A DNA stretch of 64,000 bases from Pseudoalteromonas sp. A25 (lineage in GTDB: Bacteria > Pseudomonadota > Gammaproteobacteria > Enterobacterales > Alteromonadaceae): the NCBI RefSeq assembly GCF_009176705.1, contig NZ_AP021846.1, positions 1,334,001 through 1,398,000 on the forward strand, read 5' to 3'. A model generated the notes under the pieces. The model was not told the origin of the DNA and searched no databases. It saw nothing but the letters and a program-made list of their open reading frames with translations. Every line of letters starts with the position of its first letter. Position 1 is the first letter of the stretch. Positions 54,128 to 62,860 of this stretch are shown one piece after another. The position numbers and the translations under genes were made by a program.

Positions 54128-54997
54128 ATGTCGTCATTGATTGATGTAGTGACAGATATCTCAGCTGTTGACTTTAAAAAAAACTACCTAGAAGCTAGGA
54201 AGCCCTTATTAGTTAAAGGCGGTTGTAGTCAATGGAGCGCAACAAAAAATTGGAGCCCTCATTTCTTTGGCTCACATTTTGGTTCTACAAAAATTCCACT
54301 AAAAACGTTTACACCCAATGGTATATTAAAACAACAAAAGCCTCTGAAAGAGTATTGCGATGAGATTCAAGAGTTTGAGTCTAGCACAAATGCCTCTCGT
54401 CCTCCTTACTGCCACGACATACCGATATTTAGAATGGAACCGAGGTTAATAAAGGATATTGAGAACTTTCCTGTCGATCTTCTTCCATCTGCGTACAAAA
54501 GGTGGTGGGCTTATTGTCAGTTCTTTTTAGGGCCAGCAGGAAGTGTGACCCCGTTACATTTTGATTGTTTGTTGACAAATAACCTGTTTTTTCAAATATC
54601 AGGTACCAAAAGGTTTACTTTGATGCCGCATGAATCAGCTGAACATTGTGGGCAATACAATTGGCGTTGGTTTAAGCTTGATCCTGAAAATCCTGCTTTG
54701 GACTCATTTCCAAATTACTTGCCAAATAAAACAATGACCGTCGATGTAGAAGGCGGGGATATACTATTTATGCCAAGTGGTATGTTGCACCATGTTCGTT
54801 CTTTGTCCACATGTATTTCCTTCAATATTGACTTTCATGATCTAAAAAGTGCTCTAGATGGTGTGCTCGCACTTAATAAGGGAATACCTAAGAAAAATGC
54901 CTACTACAATGCCTTAGTGCTTTGCCGCCTAGCGACTAAATTACCGGAGTGTATATTTCTGAAGTTTTATAAGAGCTATCTGAATTATGTCTCTTAA
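54128..54997 (+). CDS. Cupin-8/JmjC-type Fe(II)/2-oxoglutarate oxygenase
   Basis: A 289-residue JmjC-like (cupin_8) protein. The metal-binding triad is complete: His144 and Asp146 in TPLHFDCLLTNN, and His221 in GDILFMPSGMLHHVRS. GTKRFTLMPHES is the typical strand following the first His. Members hydroxylate proteins or small molecules using 2-oxoglutarate and oxygen. The start is ATG 54128 after AAAGGAAAAATTTC. It is convergent with the aspartate kinase and has no operon partner, but it may act in the adjoining biosynthetic region. Confidence 0.88.
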   Translation: MSSLIDVVTDISAVDFKKNYLEARKPLLVKGGCSQWSATKNWSPHFFGSHFGSTKIPLKTFTPNGILKQQKPLKEYCDEIQEFESSTNASRPPYCHDIPIFRMEPRLIKDIENFPVDLLPSAYKRWWAYCQFFLGPAGSVTPLHFDCLLTNNLFFQISGTKRFTLMPHESAEHCGQYNWRWFKLDPENPALDSFPNYLPNKTMTVDVEGGDILFMPSGMLHHVRSLSTCISFNIDFHDLKSALDGVLALNKGIPKKNAYYNALVLCRLATKLPECIFLKFYKSYLNYVS

Positions 54998-55010
54998 TTT
55001 GATGGTAATG

Positions 55011-55057
55011 GTCCACTGTCTTAAAATTAAATATTTCTAGTATTTAGAGAAGTGGAC
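55011..55057. repeat. GTCCACT/AGTGGAC inverted repeat
   Basis: GTCCACT (55011-55017) and AGTGGAC (55051-55057) flank a 33-bp AT-rich stretch between convergent genes. It may be a weak terminator or the relic of an insertion sequence end. Confidence 0.4.
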
Positions 55058-55114
55058 ATCTCAAAATGGAGCCTTGTTTGCAGTGAAGGTCACTAACTTG
55101 GAGATAAGTATGCT

Positions 55115-55130
55115 ATCTCACGCGTGAGAT
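55115..55130. promoter_or_regulatory. Palindrome ATCTCACGCGTGAGAT, copy 1
   Basis: A perfect 16-bp palindrome followed by GAT. It lies between the convergent cupin and aspartate kinase genes. A near-identical site is found at 61329. The loopless symmetry suggests a protein-binding site over a terminator. Confidence 0.6.
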
Positions 55131-55196
55131 GATACGTAATTGTCGATACATTTGTACGATTCCTAATTAGTGACACAACTTTAAAACTAGAATTTC

Positions 55197-56555
55197 CTAG
55201 TTTTCCCCCATAAGTTCTCCTTTGAAAGCTTCACTTTGCGTTTCTGCGTGCATAGCGAACTCATGAAGCTTTGAAAATTCATCGTTAGATATTGAATCAT
55301 GTAAGACAATAAGCGAAAGTGTTCCTGTTGAGTGTAGGTTGTATTTTTTAAAGTCTATACCTAGTTGCTCCAAGGAGAAAGTTAGCGTCTTATCGACTTT
55401 GCAGTTACTATAGAAAACGAGTATGTCAACTAGAATATATTGGTTTTCTAATTTTGGATATCGTCTCACACTTTCTAATGAAACTAAGCAGCCACCGCCT
55501 TGCTCCTCTGGTAGAGCATAAAGAATATGCTCTTGAGAAAGTAGTGTGCTTCTTTCTTCCGTTATTAAACAGACCTCGTTGGTTTTCGATAAAAAGCTGA
55601 CATGAGGCTGCGTCTTAACTGTAACTACGCTTCCTTGTTTAAGAGGCTTCAGGCTACTTTTTATTACGATATTGCAGTTGTTACTTTGCAATGGAAGTAA
55701 GGTGCGAGCGTGAAGGAGCGTATTTCCAGATTGAGCGAGTATTTGAATTTGGGAACGGCTGATTCTGGGTATTAAACGTGCACCTTTCACAATTCTAGGG
55801 TCTGCACTAAAAACCCCTTCTACATCAGTCCAAAAGTACAAGGTACTTGCATTTAAAAGGTTGGTTATTAAGCTTGCTGAATAGTCGCTCCCATTTCGCC
55901 CTAAAGTTACCGTGTTTCCTTTATTATCAGCAGCAATGAAGCCTGTCATTATAGACAAAGCTTCGGTAGTTTTAGACAGATGCTGCTGCAAGTTGTTTCG
56001 ACTCATGTGAAAGTCAACTTCGTCATTTTTCACTATGAGTATTTTTCTTGCATCTACCATCACAGTATGGTGAAAAGATGACAATAGCACTGTCGCTAAA
56101 AGCTTTGCTGACCAGATTTCTCCAAAGCAACACCACTCAGATTCAGACTTACATTCAGCTTTATTGGCCCTAACCATTTTTGAAAGCGTATCAAAATCAG
56201 CGCGCAATTGTGCTAAAAGGGGAGCATGCATTTCCTCAGGTGCAGCATTTATCAAACTAGTTTGATAGTCCCAAAGAGACTCAAGTATTTTTAGCGCATA
56301 TTTGGGCGACGTAGAGCTGCTGTGCATTATCGACAATAGTTTATTCGTGGTTTTGCCAGCGGCCGACACTACGACCCAGTCGCCTATGCGACAGTGGTCT
56401 TTAATAATACTTGCAACGTGCAGGTATGAAATCGCGCTGCTTAAACTTGAACCACCAAATTTATGAACAGATTTTGAATCTAAATAGTGTGAGTTATACA
56501 TACAAGCTATTCTGCTGTCAGGCTCAAGTTTTGTTTGATATTGTTTGAAGTGCAT
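55197..56555 (-). CDS. Aspartate kinase (pathway-dedicated)
   Basis: A monofunctional aspartokinase of up to 452 residues that makes aspartyl phosphate, the precursor of aspartate semialdehyde. The catalytic start VHKFGGSSLSS, TLGRNGSDYSASL and TDVEGVFSADPRIVKGARLIP are present, and the style resembles the kinase domain of the MetL type. The long frame starts at ATG 56555, but ATG 56501, just after the upstream stop (residue 19), is a likelier start. The C-terminal 150 residues are shorter and more divergent than in biosynthetic enzymes, suggesting altered feedback control. Its tight link to the aminotransferase points to dedicated diaminobutyrate supply. Confidence 0.85.
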   Translation of the reverse strand: MHFKQYQTKLEPDSRIACMYNSHYLDSKSVHKFGGSSLSSAISYLHVASIIKDHCRIGDWVVVSAAGKTTNKLLSIMHSSSTSPKYALKILESLWDYQTSLINAAPEEMHAPLLAQLRADFDTLSKMVRANKAECKSESEWCCFGEIWSAKLLATVLLSSFHHTVMVDARKILIVKNDEVDFHMSRNNLQQHLSKTTEALSIMTGFIAADNKGNTVTLGRNGSDYSASLITNLLNASTLYFWTDVEGVFSADPRIVKGARLIPRISRSQIQILAQSGNTLLHARTLLPLQSNNCNIVIKSSLKPLKQGSVVTVKTQPHVSFLSKTNEVCLITEERSTLLSQEHILYALPEEQGGGCLVSLESVRRYPKLENQYILVDILVFYSNCKVDKTLTFSLEQLGIDFKKYNLHSTGTLSLIVLHDSISNDEFSKLHEFAMHAETQSEAFKGELMGEN

Positions 56556-57817
56556 GAATTGTAACTAGCGTAACTTGAGATGCAGTCTTCAATAATTTTT
56601 AGACCAGATAATAGATCCACTTCATCAATTATCAACGGCGCCATTATTTTCAATACTTGTCCTTGGTTACCACAAGATTCAACAATTAGACCTTTTCCAA
56701 AACACAAATTAATGATACCTGGCACAACTTCAGGATCAAGGAACTCAACACCTTGCATAATCCCAATTCCTTTTACTGAGCCGATGTACTGAGAGAATGA
56801 ACTTTTCAATCCAGACAAAAACTCAGTAATTATTTTCGCCTTATGCTCTACTTGTAGCTCAAACTCATTTGTTGCCCAATAATGCTCTATGGCTATTCTT
56901 GAAGCTACGAAAGCTAGATTGTTACCTCGGAATGTTCCATTGTCTTCACCTGGCTGCCAAATATCAATATCCGGTCTTGTTAATAGAAGCGCAAATGGCA
57001 GCCCCATTCCACCTATAGATTTCGATAAGCACACTAAGTCTGGCTTTATTGATGCTCTTTCAAAACTGAAAAACTTGCCTGTTCGACCACAACCAGATTG
57101 AACTTCATCTACAATAAGTAAAATACCATATTGCTCGGTGATGTTTCTTAGCTCTTGTAACCACTCTATTGATGCCGTATTTAAACCTCCTTCACCTTGT
57201 ACTGTTTCGACTACAACCGCTGCGGGTAAATCTAATCCAGAGCTTTTGTCTTCAAGGAGCTTTCGAAAATAAGCCATAGTATTTATACCGTCACCTAAAT
57301 AGCCATCATAAGGTAGGCGAAAAGTGTTACCATAAGCCGTAGCTTGTCTGTGGTGGCTGCTACCCGTTAATGAAAGTGATAGACCGGTCATGCCATGAAA
57401 CCCATTGGTAAAAGATACAATAGTTTCTCGTTTGGTCCACTTTTTAGCTAGCTTCACAGCCGATTCGATAACACTGGTGCCTGTGGGGCTAGTAAACTGC
57501 ATTTTATAGCTCAGATCTCTAGGCTTTAAAATATACTTTTGAAATGCGTCGATAAAGCGTCTTTTTTCGGTAGAATGCAGGTCTAAAGCCATAACCAAGC
57601 CATTTCCTTCAAGATACTCTATAACTCCTTGTTTGATAATAGGGCTGTTATGTCCAAAGTTAAGAGCACCTGCTCCGGCTAAAAAATCTATGAACTGATT
57701 TCCATTTTCGTCAAATAGTCTAGCGCCTTGTGCTTTACTAAATACTACTGGAAAAGTACGACAGTATGTGCGTGCCGACGATTCATATTTGTCAAAGGCT
57801 GACTGAGTATTTTTCAT
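56507..57817 (-). CDS. Diaminobutyrate--2-oxoglutarate aminotransferase (EctB-like)
   Basis: A 436-residue class III aminotransferase that would convert aspartate semialdehyde to L-2,4-diaminobutyrate with glutamate. The match to EctB is clear in FIDFLAGAGALNFGHN, PAAVVVETVQGEGGLNTAS, IVDEVQSGCGRTGKFFSFE, the PLP lysine Lys266 (LSKSIGGMGLP) and DNGTFRGNNLAF. EctA and EctC, which would complete ectoine, are absent around it; instead an aspartate kinase follows with overlap or near-overlap. The product may be free diaminobutyrate for another molecule. Upstream is 1.28 kb without a gene. Confidence 0.88.
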   Translation of the reverse strand: MKNTQSAFDKYESSARTYCRTFPVVFSKAQGARLFDENGNQFIDFLAGAGALNFGHNSPIIKQGVIEYLEGNGLVMALDLHSTEKRRFIDAFQKYILKPRDLSYKMQFTSPTGTSVIESAVKLAKKWTKRETIVSFTNGFHGMTGLSLSLTGSSHHRQATAYGNTFRLPYDGYLGDGINTMAYFRKLLEDKSSGLDLPAAVVVETVQGEGGLNTASIEWLQELRNITEQYGILLIVDEVQSGCGRTGKFFSFERASIKPDLVCLSKSIGGMGLPFALLLTRPDIDIWQPGEDNGTFRGNNLAFVASRIAIEHYWATNEFELQVEHKAKIITEFLSGLKSSFSQYIGSVKGIGIMQGVEFLDPEVVPGIINLCFGKGLIVESCGNQGQVLKIMAPLIIDEVDLLSGLKIIEDCISSYASYNSCTSNNIKQNLSLTAE

Positions 57818-59098
57818 TTCTACAACTCCATTACTTTGTTTTGTATTTTAAGTCTCTGTACTTTAAAGCTTCATTGTGCAGGACAGTGAATGACCAACGA
57901 GTTCCACTAAAAGTTTGTAGCTAAAGTGTATTGGCATCATTATGACGCCAATACATAGGTTGCCTTTCATGCAAGTCCAATTCAAAATTATGAAATTGAG
58001 ACCCTAAGATGCAAAGAGCAAAGCTAACATTAAAGAGTTAGCATTGTGCTGACATACTACTCATAACGTTATTAATAGAACTTTTCCCTTATTTCGATCC
58101 TTTCTTAATATGATTATAAAGGCTACATAAATCTATAATATGAGCTCAAGGTAAGGTGATTTTAATAATTTACAAACGGTTACTAGCGACTACTGAAGCA
58201 ATGAAATTTGAACAAAAGTACTCTCTGTAACTCACAGGTCTGTATGTTTATACTGGTTGAAAACCTATTAGTTCCTTTGAAATAGTGCTATCAACAACAC
58301 ATAGCTATTCTATAATTTATTACAACAAACATACGCAATGCTTAAATAGCTGATGACAAAAAAGTAATTAGATTTAACAAAAAGAAGTTTACAATTCAAA
58401 TCTCACACATGCAATACACTTTTCGCGTCATATTATCTTTGTAAAGTTTAATTATCGTGAGAATTAGAGATAAATCACTGGTGCTTTAGCGGGTATTTAT
58501 TCACGCTGTTACTTTTTCCACGATACAATTGTTCACTTCCTGTAACATGAGACATGTTTAATGAGAGCTTTCTGTAATATCACAAACGGGAGATTGAAAA
58601 GTCACGTTTTACAGAATCTCAGCTCATACTTAGAAACTGTGCTCAAAGAAATGGATATGATAGAGGCATAAGAGTTGCTTACTGGGCTTTTTAGTGATTT
58701 GATTTAACGACATCATTTTTATTTATTTCATTCTGACATAGACTGCGGGTATACTAAGTCTTGATAATATGTTAGAAATTACACCATATAGCGTTTTAGT
58801 AGTGCAACAGCTTTCGTTGAGTTTACGATTGATAGGCTTCTATCATGGTGAACGATATACTTTGTGGCAAGTTTGTTTCATGCTAAAAAAGCCTAAATAT
58901 TTATTATTGACTCAGTTATGTCTATTCATTTATTGAAGTGTCGTGTTGCTTCAATAAAGTTAAGTGAAGTTGTCAATGTTACTAACACATCCGTTAAGAG
59001 AAACTGTGTACTATTTACGTGCACTCCAATACTAATGTCGCGTTTTTAGGTTCGCATTTTGTAAAAACAAGTGACATATAAAGGATTTTTTTGACCAT
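57818..59098. other. Long divergent gap between the diaminobutyrate and flavoprotein genes
   Basis: 1.28 kb between two divergent units with very AT-rich DNA. It contains no gene of ordinary size. Two small plus-strand frames are open: 58561-58671 (36 codons) and 58918-59049 (43 codons, three cysteines), the latter described separately. The gap probably holds two promoters. An ATCTCACA half-site of the palindrome seen at 55115 and 61329 occurs near 58400. Confidence 0.5.
58918..59049 (+). CDS. Possible small Cys-containing peptide, 43 residues
   Basis: ATG 58918 opens a 43-codon frame ending 49 bp before the DUF6875-like gene. The sequence is hydrophobic/basic with three Cys (Cys8, Cys30, Cys35), starting MSIHLLKCRVASIKLSEVV. 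No ribosome site is obvious. Its position at the head of a flavoprotein/exporter gene set makes a peptide substrate conceivable, but a chance frame in AT-rich DNA is equally likely. Confidence 0.2.
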   Translation: MSIHLLKCRVASIKLSEVVNVTNTSVKRNCVLFTCTPILMSRF

Positions 59099-59923
59099 AT
59101 GAACGAAAATAATTTATGCACTCACCAAGGTGCTATAACTTCAGGAAGTATATCTGAATCACATAATCTCGAAGAAGAAAATAATAGCGTTACTTGCCCC
59201 TTTTCAGCCAATAAAAGTGAAAAGATTCCTATACTTTATAAAGCATCTGAAGTAACGTCTTCGCTCGGCACATCATCTAGTCTGGGTGAAATACTCGAGT
59301 GGGTAAATTCATTTTTAGCGAAACCACATAAGGAGTTAGGTAGGAAAGGCCCTGTGTGTCCTTTTGTTCCTATGTCATTGGTTTTAGACAAAATATGGTT
59401 TACTGCGATTGAAAATGATGCGACGAATGTTATAGATATATGCGATATTGTGACTAACCTTCGTGAGGTCTTCTTAAGCACAGAGCCTACAGATAGTGAG
59501 CTCGCCATAAATAAAGCATTTCTAATTGTTTTTCCTAAACTTAAGAATTCGGATGCCAAAGTTGTTGATACTGTGCAGCTCCGGCTAAAAGAGGAGTTTG
59601 TTGAGCAAGGTCTGATGCTTGGAGAGTTTCATGCACATAATGAAAGCCCTGGGCTGAGAAATGAAGCATTTAGACCGTTAAGAAGCCCGATTCCTATGCT
59701 GGCAATTCGACATATGGTAGATTCAGATCTCCCTTTTTTGGTTAAGAAAAGCTACCCTGCGGAGTTAAGAAAGGTTTATATTAGGGCGTATTTATCTAAC
59801 TTATATAATTCACTAAGTCGAGCAAAGTTCAGTGAAGCCCTAGAATACTTGATAGAAGCAGAGTTGCAATTAAGCAGTAAACGGGCCTCTGAAAGTGATA
59901 TTTTAAGCAAACAACCAGTATAA
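59099..59923 (+). CDS. DUF6875-like protein
   Basis: A 274-residue cytoplasmic protein with no recognised catalytic domain. The central stretch HKELGRKGPVCPFVP (about residues 77-91) and KAFLIVFPKLKN resemble the DUF6875 family, which I recall as often neighbouring FAD-dependent oxygenases. The N-terminus has a second CPF (residues 33-35). The start ATG 59099 has a weak ribosome site (AAAGGA) 13 bases upstream. It ends 11 bp before the flavoprotein gene, so the two are co-transcribed. Function is unknown; a carrier, partner or oxidase-like role with the flavoprotein is the natural guess. Confidence 0.65.
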   Translation: MNENNLCTHQGAITSGSISESHNLEEENNSVTCPFSANKSEKIPILYKASEVTSSLGTSSSLGEILEWVNSFLAKPHKELGRKGPVCPFVPMSLVLDKIWFTAIENDATNVIDICDIVTNLREVFLSTEPTDSELAINKAFLIVFPKLKNSDAKVVDTVQLRLKEEFVEQGLMLGEFHAHNESPGLRNEAFRPLRSPIPMLAIRHMVDSDLPFLVKKSYPAELRKVYIRAYLSNLYNSLSRAKFSEALEYLIEAELQLSSKRASESDILSKQPV

Positions 59924-59934
59924 GAATATGAGTC

Positions 59935-61320
59935 ATGTCAATAGAGCAATTGAACATTGAGAGTGAGATAAAATCGGTAGTCGTATCTGCTCAAGGGCTA
60001 ACTAAAGCATCAGAGCGTGTAGCGGTTATTGGCGGTGGCCTAGCAGGTTCCATGATAGCATTATTATTAGTGCAGCATGGTTATGTAGTTGATTTGTACG
60101 AGAGGCGCATCGATCCCAGAAAAGACAAGTTGGCCAGTGGTCGCTCTATTAACTTAGGATTATCTAAGCGTGGTATTCAAGCTCTCAAACAGGTGGGGCT
60201 TTATGAAGAGGCGATCTCTCGAACGGTAAAAATGACAGGTAGAGTCCTCCATTTACCAAATGGCTCAGAAAAATATCAACCCTATGGAAAAAATGATAAT
60301 GAAATTCTTCACTCAATTGATCGTAATGAATTAAACCGATTATTACTTGAAAGAGCCGAAGAATCAGAAGCGCTACAACTTCATTTTGAACACAGGTTTG
60401 TCAATTTTGACAAGGCCAATAGAATACTTCACTTTGACTTTAATGGTCAGGAGATCACGACTAAGGCTGATTGGGTTGTTGGGGCTGATGGGGCGTTTTC
60501 TGCTGTTCGTAGAGAAATGCAGAAAGGTGAAAGGGCGGCTTATAATCAAGAGTTTCTTGAGTGGGGTTATAAAGAGCTCAACCTTTCTGCATCTACTGAT
60601 GGTAAATCAAGAATTGAATTGACAGCTTTACACATATGGCCCGCGATTGAAGGCTTAATCGTTTCTCATCCCAATTTAGATGGTTCTCATACATTGACAC
60701 TGTTTTTGCCTTTTGAAGGGCAAGAGAGCTTTGCAAAGATTAGAAAAACAGAGCAAGCAGAAGCTTATTTTAAGCAGCAGTTTCCCAGTTTGAAGCCTTG
60801 GCTAAACGAGATTCTGGAAAATTGGGAAAGCCACTCAGTTGGGAGTTTAATTACAACTCGAACAGACCAATGGGCTTATGAAGACTGGGTAGTTCTAGTT
60901 GGAGATGCATGTCATGCCCAATATCCATTTTATGGTCAAGGAATGAATTCTGCGTTTGAGGATTGTTGTTTATTGATAGAAAAGCTGCAGAAGTATGCTT
61001 CAAAAAATCAGGCGTTTAAAGCTTTTGAACAGCAGCGCAAACCTCATACAGACGCACTTGCTGAGTTATCAAAGTTAAATTTCTTAGAATTAAGGGAAAA
61101 AGTGCGTTCACCAATATTTATTGCGAAAAAGAAGCTTGATTTGCTCTTACATCGTTTATTCCCAAAAGTTTGGTTGCCTTTGTATAGTATGATAGCCCAT
61201 ACAACAATACCTTATAATGAAGCTAGAAAAAGGGCTAGGCGGCAAGAAACTATTATGAATGGTTTTGTCGGGAGCGTACTTGTTCTTATAGCATCATGTA
61301 TATTTGTGAATTTACTTTAG
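59935..61320 (+). CDS. Kynurenine 3-monooxygenase-like FAD hydroxylase
   Basis: A 461-residue FAD aromatic hydroxylase of the KMO type. The dinucleotide motif is VAVIGGGLAGSM (residues 29-40), then ASGRSINLGLSKRG, VGADGAFSAVR and GDACHAQYPFYGQGMNSAFED. The C-terminus has a membrane-anchor helix, as in KMO. A stretch aligning with the KMO LHIWPR motif reads LHIWPA, replacing the Arg. Typical KMO makes 3-hydroxykynurenine from kynurenine and NADPH. Kynurenine formamidase, tryptophan dioxygenase and kynureninase are not in the window, so it may act on another aromatic, possibly in biosynthesis. Confidence 0.82.
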   Translation: MSIEQLNIESEIKSVVVSAQGLTKASERVAVIGGGLAGSMIALLLVQHGYVVDLYERRIDPRKDKLASGRSINLGLSKRGIQALKQVGLYEEAISRTVKMTGRVLHLPNGSEKYQPYGKNDNEILHSIDRNELNRLLLERAEESEALQLHFEHRFVNFDKANRILHFDFNGQEITTKADWVVGADGAFSAVRREMQKGERAAYNQEFLEWGYKELNLSASTDGKSRIELTALHIWPAIEGLIVSHPNLDGSHTLTLFLPFEGQESFAKIRKTEQAEAYFKQQFPSLKPWLNEILENWESHSVGSLITTRTDQWAYEDWVVLVGDACHAQYPFYGQGMNSAFEDCCLLIEKLQKYASKNQAFKAFEQQRKPHTDALAELSKLNFLELREKVRSPIFIAKKKLDLLLHRLFPKVWLPLYSMIAHTTIPYNEARKRARRQETIMNGFVGSVLVLIASCIFVNLL

Positions 61321-61328
61321 CGGGGCGT

Positions 61329-61344
61329 ATCTCACGTGTGAGAT
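61329..61344. promoter_or_regulatory. Palindrome ATCTCACGTGTGAGAT, copy 2
   Basis: A 16-bp palindrome with one central change from copy 1 at 55115 and the same GATG-type flank. It lies nine bases after the flavoprotein stop and 185-200 bp before the HlyD-type gene, where it could be an operator for the export operon. Confidence 0.6.
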
Positions 61345-61529
61345 GATGTACACAAAGTAAAACGTAGCGTTACTGTCAATGATAAGTTCTATATCAGATG
61401 CTTACTATCTTGGTTGGTGACGCTTTGTAAAATGATTAAGAAGGCTATTTATCTTCAGAGCAAATCAAGATATTGCTTCTTTGTGATATTTAGCCTGTGC
61501 TGACCCTACACGGCTGTGGCTAATTTGTT

Positions 61530-62822
61530 ATGGTTGTTAAGTTTAAATTTGGGGAAATCCTTTTGGATATAGTTAAAAGCAAAGTAAAGAAAAAAAACTA
61601 CCTTTTGAGTAAAAAGAACATTTCCATTGCGGGTGCTGGTCTAGTGTTGATTTTACTCTTTGGATGGACAAAATCATCGCTCACTTCTGTATTTGTTGAA
61701 CGCAGTGATGTGGTTGTGGAAAAAGTTAAACAAGGGAATATCAATGCTACTGTTGAGGGGTACGGCAAGCTTATTTCTGGTAAACAACAACTTATAGCGG
61801 CTCAGACTGTTTCCAAAGTTAAAGAGATCATTTTAAGGCCTGGTGCACACGTAACGGCTGAAAGTGTTATTGTAAAGCTTGAAAACCCTGAACTTGAAAT
61901 AGAAGTTGAGAATAAAAAATATGACCTTTCACTAAAAAAAGCGAGTTTAATGCAGCAGGAAATAAGCAATAAACGAGAGTTGCTCCAAGAATCTGCATCA
62001 TTGGCTGAGGTGAAAGTCGAGTTCGAGACTGCTCAAATGAAGCGCAAAGCTGAAGAGGAGCTTTATAGAAAAGGGATTGTCTCGAAGTTAACTTTTGAAT
62101 CATCTTTGTTAAAAGAGCAACAATTAAAACAGCGAATTTCTATATTGACCCAACGTTTCGAACAGCTGAAGTTATCTCACGAGGTATCTTTACGCATTAT
62201 TAAAGAGCAGGTAAAGCAGTCTGAACGAATGTTAGCAAGTGCACAGTTACGAACAGAGAAACTTATTGTTAGGGCTGGGTTTGACGGAGTACTACAGAGA
62301 CTTCCTGTTGAGCTAGGACAGAACTTGAATATTGGTGATGAAATTGCGTTAATAGGTAGCGTAACTGAATTAGTAGCACAAGTACGAGTGCCCCAGGGAA
62401 GTGCTCAGTATGTCGCTGTTGGTCAAAAGGCAATTGTTGATACTCGGATAGACAAAGTTGAAGGGATTGTCGAGAGAGTAGAACCAATAGTTGAAAAGAA
62501 TACCGTAACGATAGAAATATCGCTTCCTGAAAAGCTTCCTCTGGGTACTAGACCTCAGCTTAATGTCGATGCTTCCATAATTATTGATACTCTAATCGGA
62601 GTGAAATACATCAGACGTCCAGCGCACAGTAAAGCAGGTGATAGGAAAGAGCTCTACCATATTCTCAAAAGTGGCAATGAGGCCAGATTAAAAAGTATTG
62701 AATTTGGTAGAGAAGCAGGAAAGTTTATTGAAATAGTTTCAGGCGCTCAATTTGGAGATGAAATAATCATTTCAGATACGAATGAATATAAAGATCAGAG
62801 TAGCCAACTAATACTAAGGTAA
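61530..62822 (+). CDS. HlyD/MacA-type periplasmic adaptor of an efflux system
   Basis: A membrane-fusion protein of about 430 residues. Residues about 29-48 form a single membrane anchor (ISIAGAGLVLILLFGW), followed by a biotinyl-lipoyl-like half (GKLISGKQQLIAAQTVSKV), a long alpha-hairpin (residues 120-245) and the second lipoyl half with LRTEKLIVRAGFDGVLQRLPVELGQ. These adaptors link inner-membrane transporters to TolC. ATG 61530 lacks a ribosome site; TTG 61563, eleven codons later with GGGGAA upstream, may be the true start. The ABC ATPase gene follows 38 bp downstream. Confidence 0.88.
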   Translation: MVVKFKFGEILLDIVKSKVKKKNYLLSKKNISIAGAGLVLILLFGWTKSSLTSVFVERSDVVVEKVKQGNINATVEGYGKLISGKQQLIAAQTVSKVKEIILRPGAHVTAESVIVKLENPELEIEVENKKYDLSLKKASLMQQEISNKRELLQESASLAEVKVEFETAQMKRKAEEELYRKGIVSKLTFESSLLKEQQLKQRISILTQRFEQLKLSHEVSLRIIKEQVKQSERMLASAQLRTEKLIVRAGFDGVLQRLPVELGQNLNIGDEIALIGSVTELVAQVRVPQGSAQYVAVGQKAIVDTRIDKVEGIVERVEPIVEKNTVTIEISLPEKLPLGTRPQLNVDASIIIDTLIGVKYIRRPAHSKAGDRKELYHILKSGNEARLKSIEFGREAGKFIEIVSGAQFGDEIIISDTNEYKDQSSQLILR

Positions 62823-62860
62823 AAATTTGGCTGCAACAGCAAGTAATAAGGAGTGGAAAA

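Noticed and set aside
55197..57817. Ectoine biosynthesis operon
   Set aside because: Only EctB-like and aspartate kinase genes are present. EctA and EctC are absent on both sides, so ectoine production is not supported here.
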